Assembly: GCA_013433145.1 (NCBI GenBank)
Contig: CM024188.1
Span: forward strand, 3,596,001-3,660,000
Source of the DNA: Ascaris suum
Lineage: Eukaryota; Nematoda; Chromadorea; Rhabditida; Ascarididae
DNA: 64,000 nucleotides
Reading direction: 5' to 3'
Shown here: piece by piece, positions 1-14,900 of the stretch
Layout: every line of letters begins with the position of its first letter
Position numbering within the stretch: position 1 is the stretch's first letter
Translations under genes and position numbers: made by a program
The notes under the pieces: model-generated
What the model saw: only the letters and a program-made list of their open reading frames with translations
Told to the model about the DNA's origin: nothing
Database searches by the model: none

Positions 1-851
1 AGACATAGACGCTCGCACGGCCCGCGCGCATCCTGGACAAGCCAACAAAATTAACAACCAAAACAGGATCCTCTTATCCACAAACATGTCATCGAACCTC
101 TACAAACGAACAAGCGAACAATTGCACCGCTACGTAGGTGGCATAATATGTGCGTCGTTTCCATTTTCGCTGATGGAATACATCGGGCACTCTTATAAAC
201 ACGTTAAAAGCAATGCGTGAAGGCAATAAATCCTCTCTTCAGTCGGCTGATTTTACCAATCCTGCAAGTGAGAGCTTTTTTACCAATACATTTTGCCAAT
301 ACTGTCCATAAGGAAAATGGAAAAATAGAGTTGCTGGAAACGCAAAGAGCTGTTCACAAATGAAAATGCCATTTGAATCGTCAATACGTCAGGTTTCGAC
401 AACCGATGAATTAACTGTTATCAGTAATACTTTATTAAGACAGGTGGTTAGATGGCGAGATGTAGACTTCGAAGAATGCTACTCACCTTAACCATTTTAT
501 GAATTAGTACAACACAACTAATGTAGCTTCACACTGAATACAAGTTTTTAGCTATATATGATTGATTTATATGCCAATTTATCTATAGACGTAATCAATC
601 AACTCATGTTTGTAATAGAGCAGATGATGTGGTTCAAGCCGGTGATGATTGTTCAGACAAAACACCGACTAAAAGCCCCTAATGGACATAAACCGTCATT
701 TGAAGCAACATGAAACAAAGTTTAATTTTTTTTTAATTAATCGATTAGTAAAACACTGAGACGTAACACCTTGAAAAGCAATGGAAAAATGCCCCACGTT
801 TAACATAATATATTGTCGTTCTTAAACATGAGTTTCTTCTTTGAAACCGAC
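1..851. other. No gene seen
   Basis: AT-rich DNA with no convincing splice-consistent coding stretch on either strand. Confidence 0.5.
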
Positions 852-1455
852 GCAAAATATATGACATGGGTCTTACAGTCGAGGAAAGAAGGTGTCATAA
901 AGCATAGATGATAAGACCCAAGAGTTGCACATTTCGCAAGTTGTGTGGAGAGGTGAGAAGACCCAAGATTCAAGTGGGTTAATTTTGCCAAATTTTTTGA
1001 AGGATCTCTAATGAAGAATGAAATTTTCAGGCTCTTCTTAAATGTGGACGAAGTGCTGGTCGAGAATGCAAGTATATCTTACAAGTATCAACCGTTACTT
1101 AAACACTTCTGCTCGGTCTGTACAGGAATGTGTAATCCGAGGGAGAGGTGAGGGGAAGGGAGGAGGGTGTAGTCGAGGAGGACCTATAATCGAAGGGGGC
1201 TTATAACTGTTCCCAACTACCTAGAACAAGCGCATCATAGGTGGACTTACATTGATGATGACCCATAATCGAGACCATACGGTATTTGTCAGGAACTTGC
1301 TCCTCTGCTAGGACTGCATTCCTGCCCAAAAATACATGACCCGACTCTTTAAGTCGGCGAAAGAAAATATAAAGCATCGCTGACGAGATCTAAAACTTGC
1401 ACGCTTCGCAAATTTTGTAGGGAGGCAATTAAATTAGTGCATATTTTTTGAATTA
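852..1455. repeat. Diverged direct duplication of about 100 bp
   Basis: The stretch near 855-960 (AAATATATGACATGGGTCTT through TTGCACATTTCGCAA) recurs in altered form near 1331-1430 (AAATACATGACCCGACTCTT through TTGCACGCTTCGCAA). The spacer between them is purine-rich (1139-1168). Confidence 0.55.
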
Positions 1456-1861
1456 TCACTTTCACTGTTTACCAATTGGGCCATATCATAGCCTATCTTT
1501 TAATGTCGCATTCTCGAGCAACTATTTCCTCGATAACAAAAAACAAAGCTGAAATGAGTAGTAATAAAATAAAAATGGCAAATCTAAGCAGATGATGCTG
1601 AAACTTTATATTCTGAGGCAACAGCTGCTAAGAAACTCGCGGTGACAACTACTGCATCATTTCATGTCTTAGTTTCCTCAACGTTTCCTGGAAAATGCCA
1701 TACGCTTCTCTTTTCTTAATGCAAAGCACCTCGCACTGCTCTAACAACACTTCAATTAAATGCTTATAAATACGACAACGACTTCACCAACCTCATCATT
1801 TCCAGAACCGTACACCTCGCTATCACTGACTTTTCGGTTTGTTTCTTGTTCGGAAAAAAAA

Positions 1862-4324
<2,463 letters not shown>

Positions 4325-4512
4325 GAGTGCGCGAAAGTGCGAAAGAGCAAGAGGCGATAAGGCGAGCGTGTGAACTTAATAACGCAGCTTATGAACTTAA
4401 CATGGCAACTCAAAGGCGAAAGTGGACTGTGAGTGATGATCAAGAAGTCACCGAAGCGAGCGCTAACCACGGACTTACATTCGATGCAATGCTATTGGCC
4501 AGTTCTGATGCG
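4325..4512 (+). CDS. Possible exon, unknown family
   Basis: An open plus frame of 62 codons lies between a weak acceptor (TTTTGAG) and a donor GATGCG|GTACGC. The product is rich in alanine, glutamate and asparagine and predicted helical (KEQEAIRRACELNNAAYELN). I recognise no family. It could belong to a decayed transposon or an unrecognised gene. Confidence 0.3.
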
Positions 4513-5071
4513 GTACGCAAGAACGACCATATTTTTTTGCTTTTTTCTCAACACTCATTTAATAAGCCTGAAAAAAATATCGTACTTAAAAGTAATGCGG
4601 ACTGTTTCGCGGTTGCAGAAAGCTTGAACAATGCAACACTCTCCTTTGCACTTAATTAAAGTATGTAAAACGATGGTTTTTGAATAAATCAATTAAAGCG
4701 CGAGAAATACTATATAGAATGAAGTAATGAACAAAATCAACAATCAATTAAAAAATACTCCAAGAAATACTACAAAAGCGCAGATAGTTCCGCTTACGAG
4801 CAGGTAGTTCCATATTTCTTTATGGCTGTTCTGTTACTTATTCTCTTTAAATGATCAGTCAACGATAGAAGAACGCCAATGGTACATTGAGACGAACAAC
4901 TGTAAAAAGAACGCTCGTGAAAGAATGCGCTTCTTTTCCTAGCAGGTACAACGAGCCAACGTATCGCTGAAAAAATTTAACTCATAAAATCACAACCTAT
5001 CAAATCTCTGATATTAGTAATCTCTAGTAGTAGCCTGTTGTAAGTCTGAATTTCATGTGTAAATTTATCTA

Positions 5072-5258
5072 ATGAAAGCAAGGCATTCTTCGATGGACAG
5101 AAAAATGTAAGTGACTTATTCAATAAAGATTTGAAGATTTCGGTAAAAAGCGTCACATAAGATACCTCGAAACCAGCCTTAAATCACGGAATGACGAGCT
5201 AGCATTGATCAGAATGATTTACGAGCAGGAGCATCGAATTCGGATGTGGACAAAATAA
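5072..5258 (+). CDS. Possible two-exon small ORF, 43 residues
   Basis: 5072-5106 (MKARHSSMDRK, donor AAAAAT|GTAAGT) joins in phase 2 to 5162-5258 (IYLETSLKSRNDELALIRM and on to TAA). The donor is strong and the acceptor (CATAAG) weak. No family is recognised; it may be the tail of a longer gene. Confidence 0.28.
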
Positions 5259-5427
5259 AGGAGATTTCCCTAAACTGTGCAGAAATACTGCATGAACGTG
5301 TAGTGGTAAAGGTTTAAAAAATTGATTTTTTTAAGTGATTCCAATTGAATAAGGTGAGGAGGTATTTGAAGGAAAAAAAAAATACGGCTCTAAAACTAAC
5401 GTTGTCAAATGTGGAAGATTCTCCAAG

Positions 5428-5548
<121 letters not shown>

Positions 5549-5576
5549 ACAGAAGTCTGTCAACTGATGTTCTAAT

Positions 5577-6290
5577 CGACGCGTACCTTGAAATGCCGTC
5601 AAAAATAAAAGCTCACATCATTGGTACCTCTGACACCCGACGGCGTGAAGAGCTCGTAGCGTGGTGGCACATAGTCGACCAAGCCTTCCTTTGTAAGGCA
5701 TTCGAGAAACGTTCAAGAGCGGGAGGAGTTAATCTTGTAACGGAAGTGCGCTGTATATATGATTAAAGGTTGTGATTTCATGTCATCTAGAGTTGAAGCA
5801 TTTGCACTACAGCTTGATAAGAATCCCGTTTGAAGTCCGTACAGTTATCGAACCACAGCAGGATGTAAAACTTTCGTTGGAAGCAGATGAAGCCACCATC
5901 GAGGGATTCTACGTGGAGGCCGAGGATGCTATGGAGTTCAGAACAACATACTTTATTGTTCAAGGTGATTTTAATGCAAAGGTCCTACTGAGAGGTAGGT
6001 TGGGAGGTACGGCATTGGAGTCCGGAACACCAGGAGGTCCCGCTTAATAACGTTCGCGATCAGTAACTTCTACATATAATGAACACTTTCTTCCAATGTC
6101 ACCGGAAACGCAATGGACTTGGCGAGGCCCGGATAGTGTTACCTTGCACCAAACTGACTGCGTGTTAAAGAACGCAAAGCGTATGTTCACTAACTTATCC
6201 ATCACTAGCGAGAATATTGCAAAAGAGGCCGTGGGACGGTAGTTCCCCAGACCTTCAGGGATCACATTTCTTCTTCAAACGCACCGTCTC
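5577..6290 (+). mobile_element. Decayed RTE-like LINE, endonuclease (EEP) domain fragment
   Basis: Three broken plus-strand frames together cover an exonuclease-endonuclease-phosphatase domain. 5577-5762 gives [17 protein letters not shown] and RAGGVNL ('ETRR' and 'GGVGF' blocks). 5772-6043 gives FYVEAEDAMEF and YFIVQGDFNAKV (the catalytic GDFNAK block). 6040-6240 gives NEHFLPMSPETQWTWRGPDS and a KNAKRMFT block. In intact elements this enzyme nicks target DNA before reverse transcription. Frameshifts and stops make it inactive, and no reverse transcriptase domain follows. The left end abuts a (TA)n array. Confidence 0.75.
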
Positions 6291-8522
<2,232 letters not shown>

Positions 8523-8675
8523 TCAATTCATATCATATTTGATGCGAGTTTCTTCAATGATATCGAAGTAAAATACAATTCTATAAAAAATCGCAATATG
8601 GAATGCGAGCAAAAAAAGTGTTATTAACTCAACAATTTCATTGACGAAAAAAAAAATCATTGCGTTTGCCTCAAG
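8523..8675 (-). pseudogene. Decayed second copy of the channel's last (M3) exon
   Basis: This segment encodes EIVELITLFLLAF then FYRIVFYFDIIEET. It aligns with exon 10 (FVETFILLVF then TYRYVYYVKDVAET) in both protein and DNA, with shared TTTTGCTCG-x-x-TTCC. No M4 follows and the frame stops at 8523. The preceding AG (TTACTTGAG) is a weak acceptor. I read it as a partial tandem exon duplication. Use as an alternative last exon is possible but would leave no M4. Confidence 0.55.
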
Positions 8676-8763
8676 TAAGACAAGAACAGAAAAAAACATT
8701 TCATTTCTTTGTTTATACTCCACAATGAAGATTATTTTCGTTGTTGCGTCGATAAGCGAAGAG

Positions 8764-8951
8764 TTAGATGAAGAGAATACACGCATTAAGTATGCAATGA
8801 ACAATAAGAAAAATGCACACGCTCAATTCGATCCTCTTCATTAGAAGTGTTTCGGCCACATCCTTCACATAATAAACATATCGATATGTCATTGCGACAC
8901 GGAAAACGAGCAAAATAAATGTCTCCACAAAAACGATTGCTGCCATTTTTG
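8764..8951 (-). CDS. Channel gene exon 10: M3, minimal loop, M4 and stop
   Basis: The acceptor is TTATTTGCAG in phase 1, and the exon reads 61 full codons to TAA. M3 is roughly IVFVETFILLVFRVAMTYR. After YYVKDVAETLLM comes KRIELSVCIFLIVHCILN, resembling M4 ('DRI-x-L-x-x-F'), and the frame stops immediately after. No AATAAA is obvious just downstream. Confidence 0.75.
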
Positions 8952-11900
8952 CTGCAAATAATTTTGATGTGGTTAGTGACGTTAATATTCTATTATTACT
9001 GCATTACTGCAATACACCTAACATCTTACTCATTTTCATAGACAACAAGAATACACCCTACTTGTAATCTTCCTTGCTTATATCAATATTGTTACATTTC
9101 TAATTTATTGCACATACCTTAGCAGTTTCAGAAAAGTATTGAGTATGTTATGTAGTATTTTTCAGGCGATGTTGAAAATTATTGGAGGCTACAGCTTTAA
9201 TTTGGCTTCTTCGAATATCAAATTCTTTCGCTGCAAAAGTGCTCTGTTTTGCACTTTTTTGGACGTTAGCGGTGTTTGAAATAAAAAAGAGCATAACTTG
9301 TAATTTGCACGACTGGCAATAAGACAAATATCAAAAAAGCATTCTAGAATACAAGAATATAAATACCGCATAGTGGAGTGTGCAAATGGTCAGGTGGTAA
9401 CTTCTCGAGCATTTGTGTGAAATTCAAAATTTGTGCGGCAATACACATAAGTAACCATAACAGCGAAGTAGAAGCATTTGTTACCGTTGCAGCCATATAC
9501 GATATACTATAAAAATGTGATTATTTTCACATTCGACGATAACTTCAAATAGACGGGCTTCACCCATATGCAAGTACAAAGGTGCGTTTCGTGTCCGACA
9601 AAATCTTTATTCATATTGAAGAATGATCAGCATTCAGAAGGAATGTTGCTGCTAGTGTTTTGTTCATTGTTGTTATTGCGAAATTTACACACTTTTGCTT
9701 GAGGAGATAAACAAACGTCTCCTTTCCGAACCGTCCGCAGTACGTGTGATGAGAAGCAGATGTCCCTTTTCCGCTAACGGCAGAAATGTCCGGAAATGGC
9801 TTTGTTTATTCGATATTCGTTGAGTGCCTTCCGATGTTAATGACACCCTATCATAAACAAATGATCTCAAGTAAAATGCATTTCATCCGAACCTGAACCT
9901 TACAACCTATGCGAAGAGTGATTATGGAATATTGATCTCATTTATAACCGCATAATCCACAAACATTTGCAAAATTTTGAAGACTGTCAATGAAATACAT
10001 TTGGAACGAAAGCCGGAAACATACGTTGCGATGCAGAAGAGCGGTAAAGCGATTGATAAGAAATAGTAGGAAATGACCCTTCGGAATTTGATTTCGAAGC
10101 GAACAATAGAGCGCATCATCTCTGGACGATCACTGAATTCGATACTTGGCATATTTCCATTGAATTCAACGAAGACAATTCAATACATTTGCTTGTCATA
10201 TTTGATACTGAACGTGTATATGATAAATGCGAATGTGATTTTCTAAGGTAAGTATGTCTATGAAATCGTAAAATGTGTTCGGCGAGAGGATTTAGCTTCA
10301 TTAAACAAACGATCGTAGTATTTCAGCGTAAATAAGTATGATTGATTGCCAACTAATTAGTAAGAATTGTTATGAAAGGAATATCCCGGGAGTACCCAGC
10401 TTAAAGATCGGCGGAAGTTTATGGTTAAATGCTGTTCATCCTTAGTGCTTTTTCTTCTGCATGGTGTCACACTAATATGTGCCTTTCTGTTCATGTCCTA
10501 TTGTTTAGCACATCTAGTCGGCTATTACTATAAAATGCGTCATAATGCGTCCTATGCTTACAGTGGACGTATCGTTGCCATTGATCTCGTCGATCTCATT
10601 GGATGGTTGCAGACGATACTAATTAAAAAACCTGCTTACGCGGTATCGTTAGTAGTGATTTTTCCGAACGGTAAAATATATAAAGGCTTAGCCGTGGACT
10701 CGGTTACAATAAATTCCCCGCTTTTGATAACTTTTTTCCCTTCACTGTCGCGACCAAATATGTCCGATCGCTTCGTAAGAGTCGTCCAGCGAGAAAATTT
10801 CAACCTTAATCGATAGACTTTCAGCCTATATGATATCGTACACACCTTCCACCCAAACCGTGTAGGGTGAATAGTTGATCGATTGCATTCACGAAAAATA
10901 TTTTCGTTTAATGCTGCTCAATTACGATAAGTGAAACGTCTGCAATTAACACCCTGCATGCCAATGCAGCAAACGTACTGTTCATTTTTCTTTGTGGCCT
11001 TTCAGCTACTGTCGGTTTGCTGTTTCTGTTATTTTATAACCTCCCATGGTGATAAGTGGGACGCTGCCCTATGTTGAACATTCGCGCAAAGTAGCCAGCG
11101 GTTTACTACTTGTAGGTCCCGTAATATAAATGACTCAAAAGGTTTTCCTATCCCTACTTGATATGACAACGTCTTTATTTAACCTTTGTTCGATAAGACA
11201 ACCTGACGCAACTTCATATTTCAATTAAAAGTTACAAACGTTTCAGGGACTGCATAATCATGAAGTCATCTTATATTCGCATATCTTAATTTAACGTCTA
11301 CTTGAAAAGCGAATTTACCGGAATTGAGGAGATCAACATCTTTCTGCATAATGGTATTCTATCACTTTCGACGATTACAACTGAATAAACTTTAGCGCAG
11401 CACTCTGTTATCCTTTTCTACTGAAAAACAATAAACTACCTTATGAATACAACTAATAATATCAAATAATCGATGAACTAATTTTTTACTCTTTATTGAA
11501 TCACACCTTCAAAACGATAAGAAATTCCACTCAATGAAATACATCGTTTTAGAAATCAATGCATGAGTTAGATGTTGTTTGTGAACCTGGCAAAATGAGA
11601 CAACGAAAGACGTTTAAAAGATGCTTAGCCGATAGGATCGTAAAGACTTTATTGAGACATCTTCTGAGAGAACGGCGCACCTCTTAGTGCTATTTATGCA
11701 TCAGGGGCAACAAACATGGCATCCTTGTTAATTAACGAATCAACTACAATAGGAACTGTAGGCATTTATAATTCCCTATTTCAGGTTCCTTTTGCTGTTG
11801 TATTTTCATGCATATATTGGCGACAGTTTCATAGGCGTAATGCTATCTTGTGCTCTCGCTAAGAGAACTGGCTATGTCGTTGCTTCACGAGTATTGAAGT

Positions 11901-14900
11901 TGTCCTGTAGTGCACTTATGAAGCACACGTCCAGAAATGATACAGAGCCCGAGCAGAGGAATTGAACTCTCACTTTAGGGAATTGTAAATACTACAAAAT
12001 AGACTTAATTTCAGCGTAAAGTGAGTCAAAATCCAGGATGTTTTTGGCTTAGGAAGCAATCTTGAAGCAATCTTGTTCGTCGAGCAGAATGACCGAGAAT
12101 TATTGAGTCGATAAACAATTTTCTTCCTCCTAAACAAAAGCAATTTATTCATTTTAAACGCTTGGTAACAACTGAATTTATCTAATCAAAAAATTGCTTA
12201 ATGAAGTTAAACTAACCTCGACATTGGTAATGGAGTGAACATTGTTAGAAGACAGATTTGTTCATCTTTCGGATAGTTCGAAAAATCGAACGAACATGTC
12301 GATCGTACTGACAGGCTCACCTGAACACTTTTTCCGGGAAGAAAAGTTGAAGAAATCGCTGAATGATAGTTTGAAAGAATTCTCTTATCGTCTAGGGATT
12401 TAGATCGGCCGCGTAGACAAATCAGAAATTCCTACGAATTTTATCCCATAAACATTGCGGAAAACAAAAACATTTAGAACATTTTTTTCATATAAGACAA
12501 ATTACCTGCCATTCCCTAGGAAATATATATGAAACTGTTGAAGGCACTCACATCTTACATTATTCACATGGATTACCTGAGCATAAACGGCGCCATTGCT
12601 CATGAGGGTGACATCCGTGTTATAGTACTGCATAGCCTGATCGCTCCTCATCTTCCTGTAAAATAATTGCTTGGCACCTTTCAAGAACTTTCGGTGAAGC
12701 AGAGAACTTCATGAGGAGATCATTTGTTCCGATACAATGATTGAAACGATCTGGTAGTCAGGTTCACATACTCAATAAACGAAAAATAAGATGAACAAAT
12801 GCGTTCAAAATAAGATGAACAAACGCATAGTGAAATGCGTTCAGATTTTCAAAAACTTAATATTTCAATTTAGCGAAGATAGGTGTTCTTCCCGAATCAA
12901 GATTCCATCGCCTAAAAAATTAGGTAAAAACCTGTTCTTATGGCTGATTACTGGGTGTCTACAAATGCAAGCTGGATAAATACCGCCGTTTAAAGAAATA
13001 TGCGGCAAAAGAGTACATTTCAGTGAAATGCACTGCCGGGAACCACATCCGTGGGAAGTCACTTTTTGGTCGCGTGATCCGATTCACATTCCCGTAATCT
13101 TTTGGCTCCCAGACGATTCTCTTGTCAATCCAGTGCTGCAAGATTTGCATTTTATCAGTAAACATTTTAAATAACCCAATACTACTTATGCTAAATATTC
13201 AACAACTTTTACGAATGTTCAGCAGCATTCGGCGAGGGACAGCTTCACTTTTTTGTGTTGCGGAGCGTTATAGATTGATCCCAGTAGTCATTTAAGATGG
13301 CGTAGAAAAGTGAACATTTCGTAGAAATTCAAACATCGAAATAGACTTCATCCCAATACATTCGATTGGCACTGATTCCAAACCTATCAGAAACTTCTAT
13401 CGAGGAGCGTCGCATTCGAGGATATTACTTTCCTACAGCTCACATGCTGTGGGTGCAGGCCCTGATCAAAGCTGTATTCAGACGCACTCATTTGCTCCAC
13501 TAATGCTTCCGGAATGCTGCTGATGCACTGTGGTACATCTTGCTTGCCTTGTGCTTCAATTTACTGAAATCACCGCATACAATATCCAAGAGCTGTTGAC
13601 CAGTTCGAGATCGCAGCCACCCGACTGCGATCTCCTCGGTCGAGTTTGCAACTATCGCATACGGATTATGATTAGTGAACGAGTGCTGGTCATCAACTGA
13701 ACACGTTTCCCCATATATGTGCTTTGCAACGAGCTAGCGTCTTTCATGACAATGAACAAGGCCCATGCGTCATTAGAAAGAATCGACTCGCCATGGTGGG
13801 CACAGCTGCAGCAGGAATTCTGAACGCTGAGGAAAACGTCTGACTTTTTTTTTCTCAAAATACTAACCGTCTTTTACTGCATTGTGGATCTCTGTTTAGG
13901 AAGTCTGCTTGCGTAGAGAATATTCTAGTAGGGATATATATGAACTGTGGCAGTGTCGATTAGCGAACATAAGCTCATAGGATCGACACCAGTTCCTTCT
14001 AGATGCTGCTGTTTCTGGCCCTACACTACTTTCCACCATCAAAGGTGAACGACTCATGTACCTTACCTGTACGATTTGATGTAGCAAAGAACTGCAACAT
14101 CCCTATCAAACACGCGATCTTCAGAACTCGACGAATTCTAGAATCGCTTTGTGCAGCGCCGTTCACCCCCTGCTATAAAGATAGCTCTTTTTCAACCCCC
14201 AGAAATTATCTGTCATATTGAACAGTTGCAAAAGAGAAGCGATGTTTTTGGCCGTTTATTAAACACTCTAGCGTCGAACCAGTAGCCAAATCAAAAGAAT
14301 ATAGCTCATCTACCTTGAAGATTAGAAGGGAGCACAAGTGAAGAAATCCAGTCCTTCTAGAGTTCATATCAAGTTTCAAGGCAACGGCTCATGAAACCAG
14401 CAAATTATGAATCACAATGTGAACATAATTGCCAATCACCGTTCTCAATGATACAGCGCACAACGAAACGGTGGATTAGAATGACATGCACCTTAAACAG
14501 GTATTTTCAACGCAGTTGCGTGTAACAAAGATAGTACTAGCTGGTAACCACAAGTCGCCAATCCACTTTTGCCTTGAAGTCGCATAAGACTCTGGGTGCG
14601 CAGTGCATAGCTTATGTGATCTGCAGTTACAACGATAATCTGTTTGAATTGTCTAAATTCCTTTCGCGTCGCCTCCCCTTCACGCCAAAAAAACCTACTT
14701 CATTCCACCGTTTCGAAATAGCATGTGATCGATCGCAAACGTCTTTATTCCGAGCACAACTTTTCACTTTTGAGCATATTGTGTTATCCTTTTTCAACTG
14801 TTATGTAATTCGAATAGACAAAAATATGGAGTCTTCAGCTCTCAGAAATAGCAATTGACAAGAACCTTTCGATGTGGCTTTGTTATACCTTTAGCACGAT

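Noticed and set aside
9922..10024. Continuation of channel exon 8 to a stop (FVDYAVINEINIP) as the M2 helix
   Set aside because: It looks M2-like, but the frame stops with no donor after it. The GTATGT donor at 10024 gives the family distance from the M1 proline to the M2-end LPP.
8523..10152. First reading: a seven-transmembrane chemoreceptor (Sra/Srab-like) on the minus strand
   Set aside because: The hydrophobic exons join in phase to upstream exons with a perfect Cys-loop, and their spacing fits M1 to M4 of a ligand-gated channel.
13340..13570. Minus frame SISSIPEALVEQMSA and neighbours as a transposase fragment
   Set aside because: No catalytic motif or terminal repeats; a stop codon directly follows its only good acceptor.
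14540..14700. Minus frame with KWIGDLWLPAS resembling loop A of a channel
   Set aside because: The channel already has its loop A exon at 13017-13135. There is no matching context and the splice phase does not fit.
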